Assembly: GCF_040954835.1 (NCBI RefSeq)
Contig: NC_090711.1
Location: forward strand, 627,501-691,500
Reading direction: 5' to 3'
Source: Lepisosteus oculatus
Taxonomy: Eukaryota > Chordata > Actinopteri > Semionotiformes > Lepisosteidae
DNA length: 64,000 bases
Part shown: positions 36,801 through 48,099 of the stretch, piece by piece
How the letters are laid out: each line of letters opens with the position of its first letter
Numbering within the stretch: position 1 is the first letter of the stretch
Notes under the pieces: model-generated
What the model was told of the DNA's origin: nothing
Seen by the model: the letters and a program-made list of their open reading frames with translations, nothing else
Databases searched by the model: none
Program-made: the position numbers and the translations under genes

Positions 36801-39800
36801 ATTCCCAGTCATTACCTTCAGAGACTGCAATACAGACACTTGCACGCTGTAGCACACAGAGCTCCCTGTTCAAAACGTTAAATCCTCTACTACAGGGCTC
36901 ATCAGCTTGGGACCCCTTTCACTCCCTTGCACTGTTTTCCTACAACCATCTCCTGAATGATTTACTAGACAATTAGAGGGGCTGAATGCAAGTTCTGGAG
37001 TGGATTGGGAGTGGCCTGGTCTGAACAGCTCTTCTGTGCCAGCGACGACTTCCCACTGCAATGAATATCAGTCTGAAAGCTGCATCGTATTTTGTTAAAT
37101 AAAAATGAACACAATGTATTATTTTAAAATAGTTTCCCGAAGCTGTGATTTTTATGGTAAATGATTCTGCAACCTACTACAGGAAATTTTGCTTAAAATG
37201 TAAAGAGCAGATGATTCTTTCTCAGGTGCTTGTCTTTGCTGTACAAGAGCTGTGGTGATATTATATGACGGGTAATTACTAGATTTCCCTCTCATGCATT
37301 TTAAATGGTAACTGCAGAAGAATGTTGAATTTCTGTATTATTTCAAGTCTCGTTCCTAATCTGGTCACAAAGGATATAGGGTAAGACTGTAAACTGTCTA
37401 GTTTAAGGGTGACCAGTCCAGGTCTGGGAAGGCTCGTGTAACTGCAAGGATATATCCCAGCTGAGCTCACAATTGTCTTAACTGGAACATTTTAACAATG
37501 TTCCCCCAGCCTTCAGGTGCTGGTGATTTAACCTACAGCCCCACAGGCCATACAGAGCCAGGCTGGGCACCCTAGTGTGTCTCTCAGCACAGACAAGACT
37601 GTGTAGTTATCAAAGATTTAGATGTCACTTTCCAATCCTGCCAGTCCTGCTCCTGCTAAATTATTCCTTTGGCGGTGAGGAGAGTCCATTTTACCTGTAT
37701 TAACTGAGACCTGTTCACACATGTGCATCTGTGTCGATCAGACACTTCAGCAAAAACTTGAAAGGACCTTTCCTGACACTTCAGCTGTAACTAACAATTT
37801 ACCATCTATACCTTGCAGAGTAGTTTTCCATTCTGGAACTGAGCTGTTGGCAGAGTGGGGCTGAATCACGCTCAGCTTACTCTTTCAGAGAACTGACGGA
37901 GGAGTCCCCTTTTGTCTCGCAAGGTGGTAGCTTTCACAATCACACATTTCACAGAGACACACAGCAGGCTGAGGACTGGATCACATCCTGATCAATAAGC
38001 TATCTCCCGACATTAATCAATCACAATCAAGTTACTCCAAATGCATGCGTTAAGCAGGGAAAATAGGAATTATGTTTTTAGACTTCTTGGAACCCTTTTC
38101 CTGCATGGAAATAAGAAAATGCAACCCAATGGATGCAACCAAAAAATGGCTGAGCTAATTTAATATAGTTCCACAACATGACATCTTGTAAGCATTACAT
38201 TAAAGCCTTTGTCATTCACTACACTTCACTGGACCACTATTATTTCAATAACCACACTGAGAGAAATTATATTAATGGCCACTGCCAAGACCCTAAATCC
38301 ACCCAAATTAATTTGTACCTCATGAAAATCTTGCTTTAGACCCACATTCACCCTTGTCATCAAGTATCTGAAGCCAGTTAAAGATCCATGTAAACACTGA
38401 TACTCACTCGGCGGACATTTGCTTCTCACCTTATAGTTTTGATCGTGTTATTCTTCGACATTGTCCAACGTGGTGCCATTGCAGATGTCAGAACCAGAAC
38501 CCTGTGCTTTGGACGGAGAAAGTGTTTTGTCACTTTCTACTGGCGTCTAATTTTTAGATGCCGTTTGGAACAGGACTGTTACTGTTCTACAATCTGTAAA
38601 TGTGTTTTGTGTAAAGCTGTAATATTTCTGGATGCCTGGAAAACTTTCTTTAGAAAAAGCATTTCCCAATACATATAAACTATAAAACTGTTCTTTTCTG
38701 CAGCTCTTCATTGTTTTTATTATGTAGGTTGTTCTCTCAAGGCATTTCATGGGGCTGAAATAGGAATGTTTCTCAGGCCTTTTTAACCACTTCACTTGAT
38801 CTGTAAGCTTCAAATTACACAGAACTCAGGGCAACACTGTGTATTCTAACAAACCAGCACCTCTGTTTGCGGGTACCAGTCTGTTAATGAGATATTCCTT
38901 CACAATCCCATCCTGCCTATATCTTCCACTCACCTGCAGCTGCGTCAGTTGAAAGGGCTACATTCTGACCTCTGTCTGGTTATCTCTTTGAAAATGTTTC
39001 TCATCTTGGTTGAGATCATGAGGTGACAGTGTACTGTTTTAATTTAATATTATTTAGTGTGCCTTCATGAAACAATTGTTTTTTAAAAATCGTGGTTGAG
39101 CTTTACATGAATGTCTCTGAGGTTCTCTGGAGTAGTGTCAGAGTGTGGATAAAAGTCATTTAAAACTATCTCTCAGGGATAAAAGCCTGGAGTTGGAATT
39201 CTAATAAATGGATTGAAGATATGTGCTCATACAGGCACTGTATTAAACTCAGGTGTGCTGTAGTATGGATGCCAAGTTTTCTATTTTTGTCTTTGGGCTA
39301 GAACAGCAGCCTAATCCTGTTAAAAAAACAGTCCCTGCCGCACAGCAGAGTAAAACTCTGAACCTCATCTTTCTGTTCTTTAGTGAGTCTGCAGAAGGTC
39401 TGTGCAAAGGTCACTCATTTTTCCACTCCATTGGAAGAACTCTTGCAGTACAAAACGAGAATCGATGATTTCGATCAACTACAGTATTTCTAAGGAGCTT
39501 CTCATGACGTTCCACTTGTAACCCCGAGCTGAGCTGACAGGCTGCCATGTGTGGAGTCAGCGTCCCCACTACACACAAATACAGGGTCTGGGCATGTTGT
39601 CTTAAGGCATATTAGTATCTCAATTTAATTTATAAAACACATCTAATGTATATAATCCCACTATTCAGATCTATCAAACACCATGCTCACTATTTCTCTT
39701 AAAGCAACTTAGATTAATCTATCAGTAGCAAACTCAACTGCACTATGACATTGTCTTTTATGGTGCTCGCTGTGCTTCGTTAAAGTCTTCATTAACTGAA

Positions 39801-40111
39801 AATTGATATCATTTCATAATTCCACATTTAAAATGAAATAATTTATGTATACTTCAAAATATTGCAGAATGGTCTAAAGTTGTGCTGCTGTTTATCCTCT
39901 GTGCTACGACGAACCGTTTTAAGAATGTAGGCTGAGCTCCAGCTTCCTCGCTTCGCGGTGCCACTTCTGCGCGGTTCAAACCTGGAAACTACCCTCGCCT
40001 GGCCGCCGGCCCTGCCGCCAGAGCCCTTCGCTCACTGTCCGGCCAGGCACCGCGGGTTCCCCCTGCCGGCTCGCCCGGGCCTCCTGAGAGACTGCACACC
40101 CGGGCAGCAGC

Positions 40112-40855
<744 letters not shown>

Positions 40856-41026
40856 CTGAAAAGACGGATACGAGTGTTGTTACAAACTGCCACCTTTCTC
40901 TCGTACTGTCCGCTGTCGGGAATGTAGTGGAAACTACAAGCGGAGACACCGCGTATAATGTCACAGTGAATAATTACTTAATACTGAAACGACAGGCAAC
41001 GCGCTTTTTACACTCCTGTTACTATA

Positions 41027-41027
<1 letters not shown>

Positions 41028-41065
<38 letters not shown>

Positions 41066-41066
41066 G
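41028..41066. repeat. (TTG)n microsatellite
   Basis: About 13 TTG units followed by a short GATGAT run, in the probable 5'-UTR intron of tmem74b. Confidence 0.95.
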
Positions 41067-41440
41067 ACGATGATGATGTTGTGATCGATGTTAAATCAGT
41101 GAATTAACTCGATGAGGAAAAAAAAAACCGTTATGAAATGAGATTAAATTCCCCCGATTCGCAGACTCGAATAATATTGTCTGTGTAGGCATCGACTGTC
41201 TCTCACACTGGCGGATCGATTCTGCTAAATATTTCATTTTAAACAGAATGCCGGGTGCACACGGATTTACGGACGTGTGCGGTTGTACTGCTGTGATGAA
41301 TGAGAGGTGTGGAGGTATAAATACTTCACGCACGGTAACTGGTGGCACTTTTCTGGCTGGGTCCCCTGCCCTGCCCGGTGTGAAATCCAGGGCTGTAAAG
41401 TGAGCTGTGATCCGCTGCCTTCCGATGTTGTGTATTATAA

Positions 41441-41499
<59 letters not shown>
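41441..41499. repeat. (AAT)n microsatellite flanking the LTR array
   Basis: About 20 AAT units end exactly where the LTR array begins. A few more AAT units (42630-42638) follow the array, so the element was inserted into this repeat or the repeat grew from its target site. Confidence 0.95.
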
Positions 41500-41501
<2 letters not shown>

Positions 41502-42629
41502 TAACGCTTACGGCCGACAAGCACTGTGTAAGAGCCGGCGTACCAGAGCGGGTGACGTCACCGCCCTTCCCTGTGATAGCAGGACCACAGCTACTGGGCT
41601 GTGGAGAGATCTCTCTTTGGCTCACGGGGCTAGGTCGCTGCAGAGAGACGCGGAAGTCCCGGGTTCGAGCCTCCAGTAGGGATGGGGCCGACCAGATGCG
41701 GCAAGGGCGCCCGCCTGAGCCCCCGTTGCGTTACATTGGTGTCAGAAGCGGGGCGGGATAGCCCTTCGCCGGGGACGGCGATTTAAGCGGGGGAGAGTGT
41801 AACGCTTACGGCCGACAGGCGCTGTGTAAGAGCCGGCGTACCAGAGCGGGTGACGTCACCGCCCTTCCCTGTGATAGCAGGACCACAGCTACTGGGCTGT
41901 AGAGAGATCTCTCTTTGGCTCACGGGGCTAGGTCGCTGCAGAGAGACGCGGAAGTCCCGGGTTCGAGCCCCGGACGGTGCAGGGGCAGACCTAATGCGGC
42001 AAGGGCGCCCGCCCGAGCCCCCGTTGCGTTACATTGGTGTCAGAAGCGGGGCGGGATAGCCCTTCGCCGGGGACGGCGATTTAAGCGGGGGAGAGTGTAA
42101 CGCTTACGGCCGACAAGCACTGTGTAAGAGCCGGCGTACCAGAGCGGGTGACGTCACCGCCCTTCCCTGTGATAGCAGGACCACAGCTACTGGGCTGTGG
42201 AGAGATCTCTCTTTGGCTCACGGGGCTAGGTCGCTGCAGAGAGACGCGGAAGTCCCGGGTTCGAGCCTCCAGTAGGGATGGGGCCGACCAGATGCGGCAA
42301 GGGCGCCCGCCTGAGCCCCCGTTGCGTTACATTGGTGTCAGAAGCGGGGCGGGATAGCCCTTCGCCGGGGACGGCGATTTAAGCGGGGGAGAGTGTAACG
42401 CTTACGGCCGACAGGCGCTGTGTAAGAGCCGGCGTACCAGAGCGGGTGACGTCACCGCCCTTCCCTGTGATAGCAGGACCACAGCTACTGGGCTGTAGAG
42501 AGATCTCTCTTTGGCTCACGGGGCTAGGTCGCTGCAGAGAGACGCGGAAGTCCCGGGTTCGAGCCCCGGACGGTGCAGGGGCCGACCTAATGCGGCAAGG
42601 GCGCCCGCCCGAGCCCCCGTTGCGTTACA
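41500..42629 (+). mobile_element. Tandem miniature LTR element (TRIM-like), 4 LTRs
   Basis: Four 236-base LTR-like units lie at 41500-41735, 41798-42033, 42096-42331 and 42394-42629. They are separated by three 62-base spacers, giving a period of 298. Each LTR starts TGTAACGC and ends GCGTTACA, the standard TG..CA inverted ends. Each spacer begins one base later with TGGTGTCAGAAGCGGG. That is complementary to the 3' end, including CCA, of vertebrate tRNA-Leu, so it is a primer-binding site. The spacer ends in a purine run (GCGGGGGAGAG) just before the next LTR, like a polypurine tract. There is no coding sequence, so the element depended on another element's proteins; a gypsy-type partner is a guess. 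ATAA flanks both sides but lies in the AAT repeat, so target-site duplication is not provable. The copies look young, because two LTR pairs are identical or nearly so. Confidence 0.85.
41613..41672 (+). promoter_or_regulatory. tRNA-like A/B boxes inside LTR (each of 4 units)
   Basis: Within each LTR, TGGCTCACGGGG resembles the Pol III A box (TRGCNNAGYNGG; two mismatches). About 34 bases later GGTTCGAGCC matches the B box (GGTTCGANNCC). In the second and fourth LTRs the B box sits in a perfect five-pair T-arm (CCGGG / TTCGAGC / CCCGG). The first and third LTRs have changed the 3' arm. The spacing is that of a tRNA. Equivalent sites recur every 298 bases. Confidence 0.5.
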
Positions 42630-42946
42630 ATAATAATAACACAGCATCACAGCGTATCAATTATCAATTGCTGTTTTAGCTACACTGCACGTCAGCAAGA
42701 TACAAGTTCCCAAGTCAGGCTCATATTTAGGCGCTGAACATGCTTATTGATAAAGCGGCACAGGACAGTGTTTCTCTTGGGGTCAATATTTATTACCGTT
42801 AATGCGCGTATTGCTTCATTCTGAACCCTTAGAGTGGCGTCTGTCCGGCTGGTGTGGAAATCTGTGTGCGGATTTCGCCAAACACCGTGACAGCTTTTCT
42901 CTCCTCCTCAAGTATCACTTCGTTGAGTTTTAATACAGGGCAGCTG

Positions 42947-43246
42947 ATGGTCATCTCTGTTGACATGGCCGTTTTAGCGGAAAGTGTTGCGCTCCTGCGG
43001 CTCACAGACAGGCGCCCCCCCAGCCCCGAGCAGGGAAGAGCGATCCGGCCGGGTGATCCGTCCGGAATCAACATCCGTCCCTGGGAGCGCAGAACGGCAG
43101 ATGACCTTGATACACATTTGGAGAAGCCTTCAGGCGAGATCGGATTCGATATTTTTAAAGCAGGATTGTCTGCATCCGAACACAAGGCTAGAGAATACAG
43201 AAGGCAGTTAATTCGCTTAAAAGAAGAGTTAAAAATAATGATGTAG
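42947..43246 (+). CDS. Hypothetical small protein, 99 aa
   Basis: An ATG frame of 99 codons sits eleven bases downstream of an acceptor-like sequence (TTGAGTTTTAATACAG, ending 42938). The N-terminal half is variable-looking and Arg/Pro-rich. The C-terminal third is charged and helical, SEHKAREYRRQLIRLKEEL, like a short coiled coil, and ends KIMM. An AATAAA lies at 43810-43815 downstream. I do not recognise the family. In human the interval right of TMEM74B carries a small uncharacterised gene (C20orf202) in the same direction, so this could be its counterpart, but I cannot show homology. The opposite strand is also open, which weakens the case. Confidence 0.3.
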   Translation: MVISVDMAVLAESVALLRLTDRRPPSPEQGRAIRPGDPSGINIRPWERRTADDLDTHLEKPSGEIGFDIFKAGLSASEHKAREYRRQLIRLKEELKIMM

Positions 43247-43262
43247 AAAAAGCAATACGTAC

Positions 43263-43450
43263 CTGAAAATGTGTGCTGTGGTGTGTAAGGCGGTGATTAT
43301 GTCGCGGAAGGATGCAGGGTGCTGAGGGAGGCAGCGTGCAGACAGATGCAGGAGCAGAGCTGAAGGACTGGCCATGCGCGGAGGACGAGAGCAGGGACCT
43401 GGCGTTTCGACTGAGACTCGGGTCCAGGAGCGGCCAGGCGGCCGGAGCAG
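43263..43450 (-). promoter_or_regulatory. tmem74b: Probable tmem74b first exon and promoter
   Basis: On the minus strand CACATTTTCAG is followed by GTACGTATTG, a strong splice donor at 43261-43262. The sequence to its right (43300-43480) is GC- and CpG-rich. Paired with the acceptor at 40856-40857 this would give a non-coding first exon and a 2.4-kb 5'-UTR intron that holds the LTR array. The right boundary is a guess. Confidence 0.4.
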
Positions 43451-43809
43451 ACTCCGGCGAGCCGCCCTGCTCGATAAATGCGCGGTTCGGGAAAACCGCT
43501 GTCGTTAGCAGAACTGTTGTATTTCCACGTGTCCTATTTTACTAACCTAAACATCTTGAGAATTGGCATGTCTCCTTGTAAGGTCGTGCGCGGATGATCG
43601 GGCTAGCTTACAGCTCCGAGTGCAGCATCACGGCAGTGTCACGGACCCCACTGAAGCCCCTCGGTCACGGGGCGAGGAATCGCTTTATAAATCATCCCAG
43701 CGCCGCCTGTCCTTCCACACTCTCGAAGGAGTGAAACTAAGGGAGAGAGCAGCTAACAGCAGCCTGTGGTCTGTGCAAGAAAGGCAGCCGGTATCTCCAA
43801 AAGGAGCCA

Positions 43810-43815
43810 AATAAA
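43810..43815 (+). promoter_or_regulatory. Possible polyadenylation signal
   Basis: AATAAA about 565 bases after the stop of the hypothetical 99-codon frame at 42947-43246. It could serve that gene if it is real. Confidence 0.3.
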
Positions 43816-44464
43816 TCTTTATGAATGTGAGAGTCTTGCTGTTGTGTCCGGACTGATGTATCCTTCAGCTTTTTTTTTCGCTGTATCAGACCCGATAGAG
43901 TAAGTCTGTATTTTCCATAGTGCTGTTTTTACTAATGTGCTGGGCTCTTGAAAAGCAGCCTCTAGTAAAGGTTGCAAGTGGGCAAAGCCGATGAGCAGCC
44001 CATCGGCACAAGCCCTTACTGACAGGCGAGGGCAGGACTGGTCACTCGCCTCGACGTGCTGTGATCTCATGTTTCTGCGAAGCAGCGAGGCGGGCGGGGG
44101 GGTTGCTGGCTACAGGGGCTCGACTGCAGAAAGAAGAGGGTCGGGTCCCTCGGTCTCAGTTCTAGCTCTGCGGGAGAAGGCCAAGGCGAAAGCGTGCTCT
44201 GTCGTCTGGAACAAGAGAGGAGGCTGTGCTGCTGTCTCATACACAGAATCAAAAGCTGAGGGTCGTTAGTAGCAGTAACCTATCACAAATCTGTGAACTG
44301 TCGCAGTATCCAGAGATTGTTTTATGCACTTGCCGTGTGCATCACAGTTGTGCACAACTGCTGCTACCGAGACAGACATTGTGTACTGTCTTATTGGTAC
44401 CCGGCGGGGTCTGTGTTCATCACAATTCCCTCTAGAAACGACGGACGCGTCCCTGGAGCCTGGC

Positions 44465-44477
44465 GTTGCCAAGCAAC
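44465..44477. promoter_or_regulatory. RFX X-box-like motif
   Basis: GTTGCCAAGCAAC fits GTNRCC-N(0-3)-RGYAAC exactly with one spacer base. It lies at the edge of a CpG-rich tract (about 43000-44500), which makes a regulatory role more plausible than for the site at 10057. No gene start is recognised immediately beside it. Confidence 0.45.
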
Positions 44478-45779
44478 AGTGCGAGGGAGCGGGATTATCC
44501 TGAGGCAAAACAGACTGAAAGCAGATGAAGCGGCTAAAAATCATAATTATGACTGTTTCCTTACATTGATATAACGATTCCCGACTTCAATAATCTTCCG
44601 GTATTAACACAATTACTGTGGTTTACAACCAGAAAGTTAACACTTATATCGATGTTTCTATGTGGACATAATTTAGAGCAGGCGGATATTTGAAGCGGGG
44701 GCGGCCTCAGAACAACAGGCAATGCTGACCTGCTGACAGTACGGGCTCTGTTGTCCAATGACAACTATTAAAATTGTCTCTTCAGACGCAAAGATCGATC
44801 TAATTTGCACCACAGCCGTTTGACACTTATTCATGTGGTTGAACAATATGCCATTAAAACGAAAACAAGTTTTTAACTCTAACCTGTAGTCTCTGCCACC
44901 TGGGCTAATTAAGCAATGAAGGCTCAGTCCAGTAAGTTACTGGAAGTCCTGTACTGACCTGGAAAGGAAGAGCCACTGGCATGAGCTTGTGCACGGAAAG
45001 AGGCTGTCTTGCAGTGAATATTTCATGTGCCCCAGTTGCTTGAGATGAATTTAGATTGAGCCGTTAGCTTACTCATTTTCCACCTCATTGTCCCGAAGGC
45101 AGACAATCAGCTTTCTGCTCCATCAGACACTGTGAGACTGCAAGGCAGACAGTACCTGGATGAATAATCCCCATAAAGAAATAGCAATACTGTAATAATC
45201 TCTCAAAAAAACTCTCAGACTCCCTTGCTAGCTGTGCATTTGAGGCATAATCACAGATTAGGATATTGTAGCCTGTGATTTAATTCAGGGCTAATAGTTT
45301 CAGTCATTTTAGTCCTGAAAGGCAGTGTTTCCTCCAAGAACTAATGCTTTTATATACAGTATTCAACAAATAAGTTACATTATTATTCAATTGGACAATA
45401 AAAAGTATTATTTTAATGTAGAGGAAAACTGACTTAAATATGTACTTAAAAAGGGGGAGGTTTCCAGTGACATTTAAAACTATTTCATGCATTTTATCAG
45501 AGCTAATAAACAGCATAATCACAATATGCCATTGCCAAAGGCTACAGCTGGCTGTATTCATGGAATGACACATTTCTCTGTTTTGTTAGGAAGTCATCCA
45601 AGTAATAAAAAAATCTTGCAGTTTAAAATAGCTAAGGGAACAGAGATGTGGAATTATCTTTAATTACAGGACTTTATTCTAATTTTTCAATTCTAGGAAT
45701 TAAGTCTGAAGTGTTCCTTAGTTTCCTGGAACCCTTTGATTCCTGAGTTAGGGAACTAGACGAGACAGTAGGGCCTCTC

Positions 45780-45850
45780 TGCAGCCATTCTGCACCAGCA
45801 GCCCCACCAGGAGACACACAGCGACCATTCTGCACCAGCAGCCCCACTGC
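45780..45850. repeat. Short tandem duplication
   Basis: CATTCTGCACCAGCAGCCCC occurs twice, about 41 bases apart (near 45787 and 45828). It is a local duplication with no evident function. Confidence 0.7.
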
Positions 45851-46090
45851 ACAGCGGCTCAGGGGGAGGAGTAATAAGATAGCACATCAGTTGAATTAAG
45901 GGAGGCCAGATTGTGCAAAGCCAGAGTGGAATTTAGCCAGGACACCTGGGTTAACACTCCCATCTAATGAGCAGTGCTACAGGATCATTAATGATGGCGT
46001 AGTCAGGGCCTTGGTCCAACATTTCAGCCGAACATCACATCACGTCTCCATCGTCTTCTCCCTCGCTGTGGGATCTGCAGATCAGCACTC
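45850..46090 (-). mobile_element. SINE3-like copy, minus orientation
   Basis: Plus-strand phrases GAATTAAGGGAGGCCAGATT, then ATCATTAATGATGGCGTAGT, then CAGGGCCTTGGTCCAACATT, match the reverse complement of the SINE3 3' body. The copy is strongly diverged and the ends are approximate. The 5S head is not visible. Confidence 0.5.
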
Positions 46091-47290
46091 AGCTTCCACA
46101 CAGAGCACAACCACAGCGTGCCCGGGGGAGTGACAGCCTGGGCCTTTTGTCCTCAAAATTCCCCATCATTCCCATCACCTACGAAGATGGAGCACAGCGC
46201 AGTCAGGAACCCCTCCCCTCTCCCCCAGCCAACGTGTTCGTCAGGACATACATTGATCAGGGCTGCCGAGCCAGGAAAAATGTGAGGTTACCATGGAAAC
46301 AGCAAATCTACCGAGTTTCACCCCCGGCCCGTGTGAGGGTTCCTGCAGATTCAATGCATAATTCATGCTGGCATTAAGATTGACAGAGTGCCTCTCTGCC
46401 AGCTCTCCACCACCCTTCTCTCTCTCCAGACACCTCCTAACCCTCCTTAAAACTGCTCTCGCTCCCAGGCGCCTCTCTCCCTTCCTCTCTGTCACAACAC
46501 ACAAATAGTATTTATTGAAATAATCACTCATGCAGTGGATGCTGTAATATCAGATCTCAAGAGATACTGTTTCGATGACCGAGAGATCACCGGCAGTGAT
46601 GTGAATGAATTTCTAGGGCTGCACCTTTCTGGAGCGCACCTTTACACACTCCGGTCAACCGCGCCACCTAGCGGTAGCTTGTCTCAACGCTCTCTTCCAC
46701 CTGTTCAGTCAAAAGTGTTTATAGGCACAGTCCTTTAATTCGTGCGTCCTTTGTGATGCTCCCAATTTTACCACAAAATAAAGAGAAGATGGTCTTTACG
46801 ACGGGAGCTCATTCCCCCCAACTTTATTAAAAACATCTGATCGATATTAAGTGTAATCACTCAACTGTATTCTACAACAGTATATCATACGTTGTAAAAC
46901 TGCATCGATTAACTTTCCCGTTAACAGCCAGCTAGATGCATTGATCGGTTGGAATTAATACGGACGTGTAGAATTTTATGGGATGATAATAATTATACTA
47001 GAGATAAATATAATTATTCCGGGAACATATTTTACTAACCACGTCACTACTATATCTCACATTTTCAATGCACCTCTCTCTTCTCTTTGAGGACCTGAGA
47101 AGAGAAGCTGCCCCATCAATGCCTGTAAGAAAAGAAAAAATATTAGGATTAAATTGCAATATTCCACTTGCGGTATTTCCTGTCAGAGGAATAAGTGACG
47201 TACACGTTTTATTTATTTAAATTGTATAAATCTGAGTCCTCTGCGAAAATGAGATTGTGTCCAATGACCTCCGCCACGGACGCCTTTTAA
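46091..47290. other. Intergenic upstream of blcap
   Basis: No gene recognised. Open frames near 46147-46738 lack family or splice support. A donor-like TGCCTGTAAGAA is at about 47123-47134 but has no partner I can identify. Confidence 0.5.
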
Positions 47291-47299
47291 ACAGGCTAT

Positions 47300-47397
47300 G
47301 GGGGAGACAGCTGGTTTTCCCGGCTGGGTCCTGAGGAGCAGGAGCTGCGCAGGAGAGTTGCAGTGATGGCGGCGGAAGAGTGAGCGTGCAATGAGAG
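47300..47397 (+). promoter_or_regulatory. blcap: Probable blcap non-coding first exon
   Basis: A GC-rich stretch ends at GAGAG followed by GTTAGT, a plausible donor at 47398. An acceptor-like GATGCTCTTCAG ends at 47975, which would leave a 124-base leader before the blcap start. The exon contains ATGGCGGCGGAAGAGTGA (47366-47383), a five-codon upstream frame that would precede the main start. The 5' boundary is not known. Confidence 0.4.
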
Positions 47398-48099
47398 GTT
47401 AGTACCGGAATCTCGAGGTGTTCAGCTTAAATATCTTTCATTTTCTTTACGGCATATACAATGGTCACTGCAGACGTGTGTTTAACTTGCTCGTGTGTCG
47501 TGTTTGGTTATGCTCAAATATTTGCCCGAAATAATCCCAAACTACCCCTTTATGTTCAGTCAGAAACAAAAAGAAATGGGTTAGAAAGAGTGGTGTTTTT
47601 ATTGAAAGCGGTAGCTTCGGTGTCGTTAAGGTACAGGTTGTATTTTTTCATCACCCACTGCTTGGAAGCAGCTCAAGTTGTCCGGTTTGAGAACAGGAGA
47701 CCCGGAGGATCTGAACGTTTGTGTGCGCTGTCCGCGTTTAAAAACGGGTCTAATTTTATCTCGACGTCTAGCAGAGCACTGGCGGTCTGCAGATGTGGAC
47801 GGGTCCCGGACTGACCTGCGAATAGTGTTCAAATTTGGGGTCAAACTTCGCACTTTAATCCTCGGCCTGAGCTGGGTGTTTAATGCCCCCCCGGGGGTAA
47901 GGCGGCGCAGCCGGGCGGTTCAGAGCCGTAACGTTGTCCTGTTTCTCTCCCGAGGCCTGACCTGATGCTCTTCAGAGCCCCACTGTCCCCTTGCACTCCG
48001 CGGTCGCAGCCGGTGGCGGGCGGTTCCTTCGGCGCTGGCCCGGTTCTGTGGACACTCGTTTCGGCCTCGGTGAGCGTGTCCGGCCCGAAGGGAGACGAG

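Larger units (their letters stand above)
31810..39950. other. Intergenic between psmf1 and tmem74b
   Basis: About 8 kb with no supported gene. It contains the composite SINE region at 33390-33660 and a CTCF-like motif at 33791-33810. Short frames here show no family resemblance. Part of the right end is presumably the tmem74b 3' UTR, but its poly(A) site could not be fixed. Confidence 0.5.
43451..45830. other. CpG-rich then gene-free interval
   Basis: CpG-rich sequence continues to about 44500 and includes an RFX X-box-like site at 44465-44477. Short frames on both strands have no recognised product. After 44600 the sequence becomes AT-rich with no recognised feature. Confidence 0.5.

Noticed and set aside
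41552-42679. Repeated 69-77-codon frames in the LTR array
   Set aside because: They recur only because the LTR is repeated. They lie across the tRNA-like region and LTR end and match no element protein.
42829-43185. 118-codon minus-strand frame opposite the hypothetical small gene
   Set aside because: It starts within the likely plus-strand coding region and runs through it. It has no matching splice structure, and only one of the two strands can be right.
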